A DNA stretch of 64,000 nucleotides from Cellulomonas sp. Root485 (lineage in GTDB: Bacteria > Actinomycetota > Actinomycetes > Actinomycetales > Cellulomonadaceae): NCBI RefSeq assembly GCF_001426705.1, contig NZ_LMFC01000001.1, positions 671,789 to 735,788 on the forward strand. Reading direction: 5' to 3'. Positions 25,653-34,215 of this stretch are shown here, piece after piece. Position 1 is the stretch's first letter. The number at the start of each line of letters is the position of its first letter. The translations under genes were made by a program, and so were the position numbers. The notes under the pieces were generated by a model. That model was not told the origin of the DNA. It saw only the letters and a program-made list of their open reading frames with translations, and did no database searches.

Positions 25653-26351
25653 ATGACCCAGGTGCTGCTGGCCGAGGACGATCCCGCGATTGCCGAGCCT
25701 TTGGCCCGCGCCCTCGGGCGTGAAGGTTACGACGTGCGCGTGCAAGGTACTGGTCAAGGTGCGATCGACGGCGCAGCGGCGGCTGACCTGGTCGTCCTCG
25801 ACCTCGGCCTGCCGGACATGGACGGCCTCGACGTCGCCCGCGCCATCCGCAACCTGGGCCTGACCACCCCGCTGCTCGTCCTGACCGCGCGCGCCGACGA
25901 GGTGGACCTCGTGGTGGGCCTCGACGCCGGTGCTGACGACTACGTGACCAAGCCGTTCCGGCTGGCCGAGCTGCTGGCACGCGTCCGGGCGCTGCTGCGC
26001 CGCAGCGTGGGGGACCCGGGCGACGAGGACGAGTTGCACGCGCAGAACGTCCGCGTCGACGTCGCCGCCCACCGCGCGTTCCAGGGCGAGCGGGAGCTGC
26101 ACCTGACCGCCAAGGAGTTCGACCTGCTGCGCGTCCTCGTCGGGGCGGCCGGCACCGTCGTCGCACGCGAGACGCTCATGCGTGAGGTCTGGGGGTCGGA
26201 CCCGACGGGATCGACCAAGACGCTGGACATGCACGTCTCCTGGTTGCGCCGCAAGCTCGGCGACGACGCCAACGCCCCGCGCTACGTCACCACCGTGCGG
26301 GGCATGGGCTTCCGGTTCGAGACGGGCGGCGCGAGCGCCGAGCGGGTCTGA
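25653..26351 (+). CDS. OmpR-type response regulator
   Basis: A 232-residue response regulator with receiver residues Asp9/10, phospho-acceptor Asp50 in LVVLDLGLP and Lys100 in DYVTKP. A winged-helix trans_reg_C domain follows (LTAKEFDLLRVLVGAAGTVV, SWLRRKLGDD, RGMGFRFE). It is followed after 3 nt by a histidine kinase gene. The target genes are not evident from the window. Confidence 0.93.
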   Translation: MTQVLLAEDDPAIAEPLARALGREGYDVRVQGTGQGAIDGAAAADLVVLDLGLPDMDGLDVARAIRNLGLTTPLLVLTARADEVDLVVGLDAGADDYVTKPFRLAELLARVRALLRRSVGDPGDEDELHAQNVRVDVAAHRAFQGERELHLTAKEFDLLRVLVGAAGTVVARETLMREVWGSDPTGSTKTLDMHVSWLRRKLGDDANAPRYVTTVRGMGFRFETGGASAERV

Positions 26352-26354
26352 GCC

Positions 26355-27677
26355 TTGCGCCGTCGCGTCCTGCAGGCGACCATTGCGGCGGTCACCGTCG
26401 CGGTCGTCCTGCTCGGCTTCCCCCTCGCGTTCCTCGGCGCGCAGCTGGTCCGCGAGAACGAGATGCAGGCGCTGTCCGCGCGTGCGGAGTCCGCCGCGCG
26501 GGCGGTCGACTTCCGCGTCGAGCAGGACATCGCCCTGACCGACCGGATGCTCGAGAACTACACGGGCGACGTGGGGGAGGTCTCGGCCTCCGTGATCGTC
26601 CGGACCCCCGACGGTGAGCTGTACCAGGCCGGCGAGCGGATCCAGGGCCGCAGCCTGTCGGTGGAGGTCGACTCCGACACCGGCGCGACCGTCACGCTGT
26701 ACGTGTCGTGGTGGGACGTGTTCTGGCTCAGCGCCCGCGTCATCGCGCTCGTCGTGGTCGCCGCCGTGGTCGCGTTCGCGGCCGGCATCGCGATGGCCAT
26801 CTGGCAGGCCAACCGCCTGACCGCCCCGCTGGTCTACCTGGCCGCGTCGGCCGAGCAGCTCGGTGCCGGTCAGGTGCGTCCGCGCCTTGAACCGTCGGGC
26901 GTCGAGGAGATCGACCTGGTCGCCGCCGAGCTCGCGCGCAGCGCGGACCGGATGGCCGCGCGGCTGGCGGCCGAACGGCAGTTCGCCTCCGACGCCTCCC
27001 ACCAGCTGCGCACGCCGCTCACCGCGCTGTCCATGCGGCTCGAGGAGATCATGGTCGCCACGGACGACCCGGACGTGAGCGAGGAGGCGCGGATCTCGCT
27101 CGAGCAGGTCGAACGGCTCGTACGCGTCGTCGACGACCTGCTGGCGAGCTCCCGCCGGCTGCAGGGTGGCACCACCGAGGCGGTCCGGCTGCTGGAGGTC
27201 GTGCACCAGCAGGAGGAGGAGTGGCAGCCGACGTTCCTCGCGACCGGCCGCCGGCTCGTCGTCGAGGTCGACCGCACCACGCAGGTGCTCGCGACGCCGG
27301 GGGCGCTCGCCCAGGTGATCGCCACGCTCATCGAGAACTCCCTGCGGCACGGCGCCGGCACGACGACCATCCGCTCCCGGCCGAGCGGCCCGTCGGGCGC
27401 GGTCGTCGTCGAGGTGGCCGACGAGGGTGCGGGGGTGCCCGACGACCTCGCGCCCCGCATCTTCGAGCGTGAGGTGACGTCCGGCAAGGGCACCGGTCTC
27501 GGGCTCGCGCTGGCCCGCGACCTGGCGTCCGCCGACGGTGGCCGGCTGGAGCTGGCGCAGCGGCGGCCCGCGGTGTTCGCGCTGTTCCTGTCCGGGGTGC
27601 CGGCCTCGATGCGGCCCGACGTCGTGCTGCCGCTGGGTGCGGTGGTCTCGGCGCGGATGGACCGTCGCCGGCGGTGA
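26355..27677 (+). CDS. EnvZ/CpxA-type sensor histidine kinase
   Basis: A 440-residue transmembrane kinase. It has two membrane helices (about 8-33 and 125-153) flanking a sensor loop of about 90 residues, a HAMP-like linker (QANRLTAPLVYLAASAEQLG), and the HisKA box FASDASHQLRTPLTAL with His216. An ATPase domain follows with LIENSLRHG, DEGAGVP and GKGTGLGLALARDLA. The first codon is TTG, 3 nt after the regulator stop; no ATG or GTG in frame would preserve the first helix. The tail after the ATPase domain is short and basic. Confidence 0.92.
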   Translation: MRRRVLQATIAAVTVAVVLLGFPLAFLGAQLVRENEMQALSARAESAARAVDFRVEQDIALTDRMLENYTGDVGEVSASVIVRTPDGELYQAGERIQGRSLSVEVDSDTGATVTLYVSWWDVFWLSARVIALVVVAAVVAFAAGIAMAIWQANRLTAPLVYLAASAEQLGAGQVRPRLEPSGVEEIDLVAAELARSADRMAARLAAERQFASDASHQLRTPLTALSMRLEEIMVATDDPDVSEEARISLEQVERLVRVVDDLLASSRRLQGGTTEAVRLLEVVHQQEEEWQPTFLATGRRLVVEVDRTTQVLATPGALAQVIATLIENSLRHGAGTTTIRSRPSGPSGAVVVEVADEGAGVPDDLAPRIFEREVTSGKGTGLGLALARDLASADGGRLELAQRRPAVFALFLSGVPASMRPDVVLPLGAVVSARMDRRRR

Positions 27678-27681
27678 CCGG

Positions 27682-28191
27682 TCAGGCCGGCGGGGGAGTG
27701 GCCCTGCCGGTGAACACCCAGCGCTTGTACCCGAGGTAGCGCAGGACCGTCCCGATCCCGATCCCGATGACCGTGGCGACGTTGTCCGCGAGCGGGGTGG
27801 TCAGCCCGAGCGTGTAGTGGGAGAACGCCAGGGTCAGCAGCGGGATCCCGGCGCAGACGATGTTGATCGTCGCGAAGACCGCGAGCTCACGGGTGCGCCT
27901 CTCGGTGCGCTGCCGGGAGAACGTCCAGTGCCGGTTGCCCAGCCAGGACACCAGCGTCGCGGCGATGACGGAGATGACCTTCGCGGTGAGTGGCTTGTGC
28001 CCGAGCACCTCGCCGGGACCGAACCGGAGCAGGTTGAACAGGCCGAGGTCGACGACGAAGGCGATGCCGCCCACCGAGAGGAACCGGGCGATCTCGTAGG
28101 TGCGGGCCCGCAGGGCGGCGGCGCGGACGGCCGGGGCGACGGGCGGCACGCTGACGACCCGGTTGTCGGTCAGCTCGTCGCTGGCGCTCAC
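27682..28191 (-). CDS. GtrA family membrane protein
   Basis: A 169-residue GtrA-like protein with four membrane helices. It shows the family pattern IARFLSVGGIAFVVDLGLFNLLR, KVISVIAATLVSWLGNRHWTF and a final IGIGTVLRYLGYKRWVF. GtrA proteins are thought to help flip lipid-linked sugars for modification of surface polysaccharides. The start is GTG with GAGGAG upstream, and a TATCCT -10 box is at 28232-28227 on the minus strand. It is convergent with the kinase gene and divergent from purK. Confidence 0.9.
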   Translation of the reverse strand: MSASDELTDNRVVSVPPVAPAVRAAALRARTYEIARFLSVGGIAFVVDLGLFNLLRFGPGEVLGHKPLTAKVISVIAATLVSWLGNRHWTFSRQRTERRTRELAVFATINIVCAGIPLLTLAFSHYTLGLTTPLADNVATVIGIGIGTVLRYLGYKRWVFTGRATPPPA

Positions 28192-28226
28192 GGAGCTCCT
28201 CGGGGGTCGGACACAGCGGTCTGGAG

Positions 28227-28232
28227 AGGATA
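28227..28232 (-). promoter_or_regulatory. -10 element for the GtrA gene
   Basis: TATCCT on the minus strand lies 35 nt upstream of the GTG start at 28191, giving a short leader with a GAGGAG ribosome site. Confidence 0.45.
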
Positions 28233-28300
28233 GCCCGGCGATCTGTGCGGTATCGGACCGAGCGGGGTGCGAAGCGTTTCGGCGTCGTGCGGCGCTCGGC

Positions 28301-28306
28301 TAGTGT
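28301..28306 (+). promoter_or_regulatory. -10 element of leaderless purK
   Basis: TAGTGT ends 8 nt before the purK GTG at 28315, a geometry that implies a leaderless mRNA. Confidence 0.5.
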
Positions 28307-28314
28307 CGTCGCCC

Positions 28315-29481
28315 GTGACGGCACCCGTGGTGGCAGTGGTCGGTGGCGGGCAGCTGGCTCGCATGATGGCGCCCGCGGCGACCGCGCTGGGGTTGCACCT
28401 GCGGGTGCTCGTCGAGAACGCGACGTCGTCGGCCGCGCAGGTCGTCGTCGACGCCCCCGTCGGGGCGGCGTCCGACGAGGCGGCGATCACGCGGCTGGTC
28501 GACGGTGCCGATGCGCTCACCTTCGAGCACGAGCACGTCCCCAACGCGCTGCTCGACCGCCTGGAGGGCGCAGGCGTCGCGGTCCACCCGGACGCGGCCG
28601 CGCTGGTGCACGCGCAGGACAAGATCGTCATGCGGACCCGGCTGACGGCGCTCGGCATCCCGGTCCCGGCGTGGGCGGTCCTCCCGTCCGCCGCGGAGCT
28701 CACCACCTTCCTCGCCGACCACGAGGGCGTCGCGGTGGTCAAGACGTCCCGCGGCGGCTACGACGGAAAGGGCGTGCGCGTGGTGCGCGGCGCCGACGAC
28801 GTCGCGGACTGGTTCGCCGCCGCGGCGGCGGGCACCGGGACGCCGCTGCTCGCGGAGGAGAAGGTGCCGTTCACCCGCGAGCTCGCGGTCCTGGTCGCGC
28901 GTCGACCGAGCGGCGAGATGCGCACGTGGCCGGTGGTCGAGTCGGTGCAGCGCGACGGCGTGTGCGCCGAGGTGGTCGCCCCCGCCCCGGACCTCCACGA
29001 GGCGACGCGCGCGGAGGCCGTCGAGGTGGCCACCCGGATCGCCGACGGGCTCGGCGTCACCGGCGTGCTCGCCGTCGAGCTGTTCGAGGTCGCGGACGCT
29101 GCCGGCGGTGCGCCGCGCGTCCTGGTCAACGAGCTCGCCATGCGCCCCCACAACTCCGGCCACTGGACCATCGACGGTGCGGTCACCAGCCAGTTCGAGC
29201 AGCACCTGCGCGCGGTCCTGGACCTGCCGCTCGGGGAGACCTCGGCACGCTCGCGATGGACCGTGATGGCGAACGTCCTGGGCAGCACGCTGGCGGACCC
29301 GACCGAGGCCCTGGCGGACGTCGCCCGGCTCGACCCGGCGGCGAAGGTGCACCTGTACGGCAAGGAGGTCCGGGCGGGGCGCAAGCTCGGGCACGTCAAC
29401 GTCAGCGGCGACGACCTCGACGACGTCCGCGGCCGCGCGGTCGCCGCTGCGGCCCTCCTGCAGGGCGACGCGTCCGCCTGA
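28315..29481 (+). CDS. purK: N5-carboxyaminoimidazole ribonucleotide synthase PurK
   Basis: A 388-residue ATP-grasp enzyme of de novo purine synthesis, converting AIR, bicarbonate and ATP into N5-CAIR. Motifs include the N-terminal GGGQLARMM, the FEHEHVP segment, the ATP-binding VVKTSRGGYDGKGV (glycine-rich loop) and the metal/ATP site VNELAMRPHNSGHWT. The GTG at 28315 is chosen because of the -10 box just upstream and because it starts right at the Rossmann-like strand. It is followed by purE, the next enzyme in the pathway. Confidence 0.95.
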   Translation: MTAPVVAVVGGGQLARMMAPAATALGLHLRVLVENATSSAAQVVVDAPVGAASDEAAITRLVDGADALTFEHEHVPNALLDRLEGAGVAVHPDAAALVHAQDKIVMRTRLTALGIPVPAWAVLPSAAELTTFLADHEGVAVVKTSRGGYDGKGVRVVRGADDVADWFAAAAAGTGTPLLAEEKVPFTRELAVLVARRPSGEMRTWPVVESVQRDGVCAEVVAPAPDLHEATRAEAVEVATRIADGLGVTGVLAVELFEVADAAGGAPRVLVNELAMRPHNSGHWTIDGAVTSQFEQHLRAVLDLPLGETSARSRWTVMANVLGSTLADPTEALADVARLDPAAKVHLYGKEVRAGRKLGHVNVSGDDLDDVRGRAVAAAALLQGDASA

Positions 29482-29572
29482 CGTGAACATCGCCCCGGAG
29501 CGGGAGCGCGTCGGGACATGATGGGCGCGGCGTCGCGGTCGCGAGGCCTCGGTACAGGTGGAGGAGACGGCG

Positions 29573-30112
29573 ATGGCAGCGCAGGCCCTGGTGGGGATCG
29601 TCATGGGCTCGGACTCGGACTGGCCCGTCATGAAGGCTGCCGCGGAGGCGCTCGCCGAGTTCGACGTCCCCGTCGAGGTCGACGTGGTCTCGGCCCACCG
29701 TCAGCCCGAGAAGATGATCGCGTACGGGCGCAGCGCGGCGGACCGAGGGCTGAAGGTCGTGATCGCCGGCGCGGGCGGTGCGGCGCACCTGCCCGGCATG
29801 CTCGCCGCCGTGACCACGCTCCCCGTGGTCGGTGTGCCCGTGCCCCTCGCCTACCTCGACGGCATGGACTCGCTCCTCTCGATCGTGCAGATGCCTGCCG
29901 GCGTCCCCGTGGCCACGGTGTCCATCGGGGGAGCTCGCAACGCCGGCCTGCTCGCCGTCCGGATCCTCGCGTCGGGCGACGGCGAGCAGGCGACGCGCCT
30001 GCGTGCCGCGATGGCCGCGTTCCAGGAGGATCTGCACGGTCAGGCGGACGGCAAGGGCGAGCGGCTGCGTGCCCAGACCAGCGCGCGACCGAGCGTGGGG
30101 TTCAGCGTCTGA
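29573..30112 (+). CDS. purE: N5-CAIR mutase PurE
   Basis: A 179-residue class I PurE that rearranges N5-CAIR to CAIR. Diagnostic motifs are [20 protein letters not shown] with the catalytic His, [12 protein letters not shown], and [16 protein letters not shown]. The ATG at 29573 is preceded by a strong GGAGGAG site 7 nt away; a GTG five codons earlier overlaps that site and is unlikely to be used. The C-terminal 20 residues are low-complexity and probably disordered. It pairs with purK 91 nt upstream. Confidence 0.95.
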   Translation: MAAQALVGIVMGSDSDWPVMKAAAEALAEFDVPVEVDVVSAHRQPEKMIAYGRSAADRGLKVVIAGAGGAAHLPGMLAAVTTLPVVGVPVPLAYLDGMDSLLSIVQMPAGVPVATVSIGGARNAGLLAVRILASGDGEQATRLRAAMAAFQEDLHGQADGKGERLRAQTSARPSVGFSV

Positions 30113-30170
30113 CCGTGTGAAGGCTGCGTGAGAGCCCGCCGCTCGGCGTGCAGGCGTCGTGGGGCGCACC

Positions 30171-30176
30171 TAGCGT
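30171..30176 (+). promoter_or_regulatory. -10 element of the leaderless acyltransferase gene
   Basis: TAGCGT ends 7 nt before the ATG at 30184, the same spacing as for the other leaderless candidates here. Confidence 0.45.
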
Positions 30177-30183
30177 CGATCGG

Positions 30184-31305
30184 ATGAGTCCCCGCCCGCG
30201 CCTCGCCGCGCTCGACGCGCTCCGCTTCGTGGCGGCTGCGGCCGTGGTGCTCTACCACTTCACCGGTCGCACGAGCTCGGCCTGGGGCGACGGGCAGACG
30301 GAGCGGCTCGGCGGGGTGGGCAGGTGGACGGGCTTCGGGTCGCTCGGCCCGGAGCTGTTCTTCGTGATCAGCGGCTTCGTCATCCTCATGACGGCGTGGG
30401 GGCGCCCGACGGCCCAGGTGGTCGCGTCCCGGGTGGCGCGCCTGTACCCGGCGTACTGGGTCGCGGTCCTCGCGACCGGCGCGCTCCTGCTGGTGGTCTG
30501 GCCGGAGGGCAAGGAGGTCACACCGCACCAGGTCCTGGTGAACCTCACGATGCTCCAGTCCGCCGTGGGCGTCGACCACGTGGACGGCGTGTACTGGACC
30601 CTGTGGACCGAGCTGCGGTTCTACCTGCTGCTCGGCGTGCTCTCGCTGGTCGGCATCACGCGTCGTCGGGTCGTCGGCGTCGCGATCCTCTGGCCGTGGG
30701 TCGCGCTGCTCGCGGAGCACGCCGGCGCGACCGCGCTCGCCACGCTGCTGATCGCCGACTACGCACCGCTGTTCGCCGCCGGGATGGCGCTGTTCGTGCT
30801 CACCCGCGATCGTGCGGCCACGGAGAGGCGGCTCCTGCCGTGGGTGGCGGTCGGCGTGAACACCGGCCTCGCCGTCGCGCTGGTGGTCCCGTCGCGTACC
30901 GCCGTGCTCGAGCGGACCACCGGGTACGTCCCCTCGGCGGCACTGCTCGGTGTCGCCGTCGTCGGGTGCGTCGCAGCCGTGGCGGTCGTCGTGCTCACCC
31001 GGGTCGCGCGCTGGGAGCACACCGGGCTCGTCGCGCTCGGTGCGCTCACCTACCCGCTGTACCTCCTGCACGAGTACTGGGGGCTGGCCGTGATCCGGGT
31101 GCTGGCCGAGCACGTACCCGCCGCTGTGGCGCTCGGGTCGGCGCTCGCGCTGGTCACCGTGATGGCCTGGGCCGTGCACCGCTGGGTCGAGGTCCCGTGC
31201 GGTCCGTGGCTGCGCCGCGTGACGCTCGCGAGGCTCGAGCAGGTCCGCGGGGTCGTGCTCGACCGCGTCATGCGCGGACCCCGCCTGGTGGCGGCGATGC
31301 GCTGA
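30184..31305 (+). CDS. acyltransferase 3 (OafA/YrhL) family membrane protein
   Basis: A 373-residue polytopic acyltransferase with about ten membrane helices. The family signature near the start is LAALDALRFVAAAAVVLYHF with the catalytic His, followed by FFVISGFVILMT and the SRVARLYPAYWVA segment. Members move acetyl or other acyl groups from the cytoplasm onto sugars of surface polysaccharides or peptidoglycan. Its place at the left edge of the polysaccharide locus fits acyl decoration of the wall polymer. It is convergent with an LCP gene 13 nt away. Confidence 0.9.
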   Translation: MSPRPRLAALDALRFVAAAAVVLYHFTGRTSSAWGDGQTERLGGVGRWTGFGSLGPELFFVISGFVILMTAWGRPTAQVVASRVARLYPAYWVAVLATGALLLVVWPEGKEVTPHQVLVNLTMLQSAVGVDHVDGVYWTLWTELRFYLLLGVLSLVGITRRRVVGVAILWPWVALLAEHAGATALATLLIADYAPLFAAGMALFVLTRDRAATERRLLPWVAVGVNTGLAVALVVPSRTAVLERTTGYVPSAALLGVAVVGCVAAVAVVVLTRVARWEHTGLVALGALTYPLYLLHEYWGLAVIRVLAEHVPAAVALGSALALVTVMAWAVHRWVEVPCGPWLRRVTLARLEQVRGVVLDRVMRGPRLVAAMR

Positions 31306-31318
31306 AGGTCACGGCCGC

Positions 31319-32713
31319 TCAGGTGCCCGGCACTCCGCCGACCGGCCCAGGGGGCAGGGACCCGTCCCGGATCGCAGCCCAGAACGCGGGGGTGGTCTCG
31401 GGGTCCAGCTGGACGGTGGAGCCGACGCCGTTCCCGGGCCGGTAGTCCATGCTGGCGATGGGGGGCGTCCCCGTGATCCCGCCCTCGCCGTTGGCCGCGC
31501 GGAACGCCAGCGCGAGCTGGGCCATGTCGATGATGCCGCTGCCGTCGCTCACGGTCAGCGCCCGGGTGCCGGCGTCGATCAGCGCGACCTGCTGGCCGGG
31601 GTGCGCGACGAGCTGGCTGGGCTTCACCTTCGACATCACGGCGCCGATCAGCTGTCGCTGCCGCAGGGCCCGGCCGACGTCGCCGGTCGGGTCGGACTTG
31701 CGCATCCGGGCGAACGCGAGCGCCTGGGTCCCGTCGACGTCGTGGCACCCGGGTGTCCACACCATCCCCGAGTCCACGTCGTTGACCTCGGCGTCGTAGC
31801 AGAGGTTGACGCCGCCGACTGCGTCGACGATCTGCTCGACGCCGGCCATGCCGATCTCGGCGTAGTGGTCGACGGTCAGGCCGGTGAGCCCCTCGACCGT
31901 CTGCACGAGCAGCGGAGCACCACCCCAGGAGAAGGCGGCGTTCAGCTTCGAGGACCCGTTCCCGGGGATCTCCACATACGTGTCACGGGGGAGCGAGATG
32001 AGCGCCGTGGGGCCGCTGTCGGGCACGTGCAGCAGGAGGATCGTGTCGGTGCGGGCGCCCTCGGTGCCGTCCTGCTCGATGCCGCCGTCCGCGCGGGAGT
32101 CCGACCCGGTGAGCAGGTAGGTGGTGCCCGGGGTGCCTGCGGCGCCGCTGAGCGCGGGGGTGTGCTGGACCTTCCCGTTCGCCCAGAGGGTCAGACCGAT
32201 CGGCCAGACGAGCAGGGCACCGAGCACCACGACGGCGACCGCGCCGATCAGGAGCCTGCGGTTGCGCCGCGTTCCCGGCGCCGCCTCCGGCGCGCTCGGC
32301 GTCCGGGGTCCCGTGGGCGTCCCGGGCGGACGAGCGGCGGCCTGGCGGGCGGCGGCCGGCCGCGTCGGCTGCGGCGGGCGGCTCGTCGCCGGCCGCGAGG
32401 TCGTCGACCTGGGCGCCGTGGCGGCCGGTACGGCCGGGCCTGCCTGCTTCGGGTCACGGCCGGAGACCTCGACGGGCTGCGCAGTGCGCGGCGGCCGGGC
32501 GGACGGTGCGGTGGGAGCGATCGTCGGGGGGCGGCCCGTGGACGCCCGGGCGTCCCCACCCGGGGCCGGCCGGGGAGTGCGCTGCGGCGCGGTGGGGCGC
32601 GAGGGGCGGCCGACCACGATCGGCTGGGCGTCCGCCGGACGGACGGGGCGCGCCGGCGTCCCGGGCGCGAAGCTCGGGGGTGGCGTTCGGGAGGTCCGCT
32701 CGTCGGCAGCCAT
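31319..32713 (-). CDS. LytR-CpsA-Psr (LCP) family ligase, first copy
   Basis: A 464-residue LCP protein. A Pro/Ala/Arg-rich cytoplasmic stretch of about 150 residues precedes one membrane helix (about 155-178). The extracytoplasmic catalytic domain follows with the SLPRDTYVEIPG arginine motif, KLNAAFSWGG and the ARMRKSDPTGDVGRALRQ region. LCP enzymes transfer lipid-linked glycopolymers (teichoic acid, rhamnan or arabinogalactan-type chains) to peptidoglycan, releasing the lipid carrier. The gene starts 3 nt after the stop of the second LCP gene, so the pair is an operon. The long proline-rich N-terminus is a common actinobacterial feature. Confidence 0.93.
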   Translation of the reverse strand: MAADERTSRTPPPSFAPGTPARPVRPADAQPIVVGRPSRPTAPQRTPRPAPGGDARASTGRPPTIAPTAPSARPPRTAQPVEVSGRDPKQAGPAVPAATAPRSTTSRPATSRPPQPTRPAAARQAAARPPGTPTGPRTPSAPEAAPGTRRNRRLLIGAVAVVVLGALLVWPIGLTLWANGKVQHTPALSGAAGTPGTTYLLTGSDSRADGGIEQDGTEGARTDTILLLHVPDSGPTALISLPRDTYVEIPGNGSSKLNAAFSWGGAPLLVQTVEGLTGLTVDHYAEIGMAGVEQIVDAVGGVNLCYDAEVNDVDSGMVWTPGCHDVDGTQALAFARMRKSDPTGDVGRALRQRQLIGAVMSKVKPSQLVAHPGQQVALIDAGTRALTVSDGSGIIDMAQLALAFRAANGEGGITGTPPIASMDYRPGNGVGSTVQLDPETTPAFWAAIRDGSLPPGPVGGVPGT

Positions 32714-32716
32714 GCC

Positions 32717-33967
32717 TCAGCAGACGTCCGTCGTGTCGTCCACGCTGAACGCCTCGTGACCGGCCTTCTTCGTCTCCACCGGGGCGGGCTCCACCGGCGT
32801 CACCGGCTCGACGGGCGTCGTGGCCGTGGCACCCGGGGCGGGCGGTTCCGTCGTCGCCGTGGGGGTCGGGGTCGGGGCCTCACCGAGGGCGGGGAGGTCG
32901 TTGACCATGTTCGACCAGACGGCGTCGGCCTCGGACGTCCACTCGACGCGGTTGGGGTCCGACTTCGCGGGAGCGAACGGGATCGTCATGAAGGTGATGT
33001 TGCCACTGCTGATGTTGCGAAGGTTGTAGGCGAGGCCGGTCATGTTGCCGAGCGTCATCTCGCTGTCCGCGGTCAGGGAGCCCGTCGCGGCGCTCAGGAA
33101 CGACAGCAGCTTCTGCGGGTTGGTCAGCACGTCACGCGAGAGCACCTCGCGGACCATGGCGGCGATGAGCTTCTGCTGGTTGCCGATGCGGTTGGTGTCG
33201 GAGCCGTCCCCGACGCCCTGCCCCTTGCGCGCACGGGCGTAGGCGAGCGCCGTCGGGCCGTCGAGCGTCTGGAAGCCGGCCGTGAGGTCGAGGCCGGCCA
33301 GGTCGGACTTCATGTCCGTCGGGATGCACATCGGCACGCCGCCGATCGAGTCGACCATCTGCTGGAACCCGGCGAAGTCGACGACGACGAAGTGGTTGAT
33401 GGTCAGACCGGTGTTCTGCTGCACCGTGTTGATCGTGCAGGCCGCGGCGGACGTCATGTCGCCGCCGTTGTCCCAGCCGGTGGCGAACGCCGAGTTGAAC
33501 ATGCCGTGGGTCGCCCGCGTGGTCTTGCCGTTCGTCATGGTGCACGACGGGATGTCGACGAGGGAGTCGCGCGGGATCGAGACCAGCTCGACGCGCGACC
33601 GGTCGGCCGAGATGTGCAGCACCATCGTCGTGTCCGAGCGCATGCCCGCGGCCTCGCCGCCGATGGAGGCGTTCACGCCGTCGCGCTGGTCCGAGCCGAG
33701 GATCAGCAGGTTGACGGCCTGGCCGGCGTTCGGGTCGTCGGGGTCCGGTTCCTTGGTCGGTGACGCCACCGGGTCGACCAGCGCCGACACGTCGACCTTG
33801 TCCATGTTGCCGTTCAGCTTGGCCGCGACCGCGGCGACGCCGCTGGCGCCGAAGACGACGACTGCCGCCACCGTGAGAGCGATCCCCCGCAGGACGCCGT
33901 GGGTCCGCAGGCGTCGGGAGTGCCGGGCGGCACGAGGGCGCTGAACAGCAGCGTGGCGGGAGGTCAC
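32717..33967 (-). CDS. LytR-CpsA-Psr (LCP) family ligase, second copy
   Basis: A 416-residue LCP protein with a basic N-terminus, a membrane helix at about 30-50 and the catalytic domain with SIPRDSLVDIPS, FNSAFATGWDNGG and LAYARARKGQGVGDGSDTNR. The tail (about 350-416) is Pro/Thr/Glu-rich, as in wall-spanning linkers, and the last residue is cysteine. It probably shares the polymer-attachment role of its neighbour with different substrate preference. The GTG start lies 6 nt after a TACGAT box on the minus strand, so the two-gene transcript is probably leaderless. Confidence 0.93.
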   Translation of the reverse strand: MTSRHAAVQRPRAARHSRRLRTHGVLRGIALTVAAVVVFGASGVAAVAAKLNGNMDKVDVSALVDPVASPTKEPDPDDPNAGQAVNLLILGSDQRDGVNASIGGEAAGMRSDTTMVLHISADRSRVELVSIPRDSLVDIPSCTMTNGKTTRATHGMFNSAFATGWDNGGDMTSAAACTINTVQQNTGLTINHFVVVDFAGFQQMVDSIGGVPMCIPTDMKSDLAGLDLTAGFQTLDGPTALAYARARKGQGVGDGSDTNRIGNQQKLIAAMVREVLSRDVLTNPQKLLSFLSAATGSLTADSEMTLGNMTGLAYNLRNISSGNITFMTIPFAPAKSDPNRVEWTSEADAVWSNMVNDLPALGEAPTPTPTATTEPPAPGATATTPVEPVTPVEPAPVETKKAGHEAFSVDDTTDVC

Positions 33968-33973
33968 GCGACG

Positions 33974-33979
33974 ATCGTA
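33974..33979 (-). promoter_or_regulatory. -10 element of the LCP operon
   Basis: TACGAT on the minus strand ends 6 nt before the GTG at 33967, predicting a leaderless start for the LCP pair. Confidence 0.5.
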
Positions 33980-34103
33980 GGAGAGCGACCCGCTCGTGCG
34001 GAGGAGCGCACGCAGGGGCGTCGTGGAGGATCTGTGCAGATCAGCGTCCTACGCGGGCGTCGACCGGCCTGGGACGCGCCGAGGGACGTCGCAGGGATCC
34101 CTG

Positions 34104-34132
34104 TAGAGTGCGGCCGCAGGCGCTCCAGCGCC
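34104..34132 (+). promoter_or_regulatory. -10 box and downstream inverted repeat before the gene at 34216
   Basis: TAGAGT (34104-34109) is a fair -10 element. The inverted repeat GGCGCT-CC-AGCGCC (34119-34132) lies just past the expected transcription start and could be an operator or a 5'-leader hairpin. The leader would be about 100 nt, and the gene has its own GAAGGGG ribosome site. Confidence 0.4.
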
Positions 34133-34215
34133 ACTGAGCGCCCGCTTCTCCCGGTGTCCGTGCATGCCCGGACCGCGGGGCGCCCGATCACCTGAACGAT
34201 TGAAGGGGACGCCCT

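Noticed and set aside
30040-31179. A 379-residue minus-strand frame opposite the acyltransferase
   Set aside because: It is extremely rich in His, Arg, Glu and Gln with no domain, while the plus strand encodes a clear acyltransferase 3 protein.
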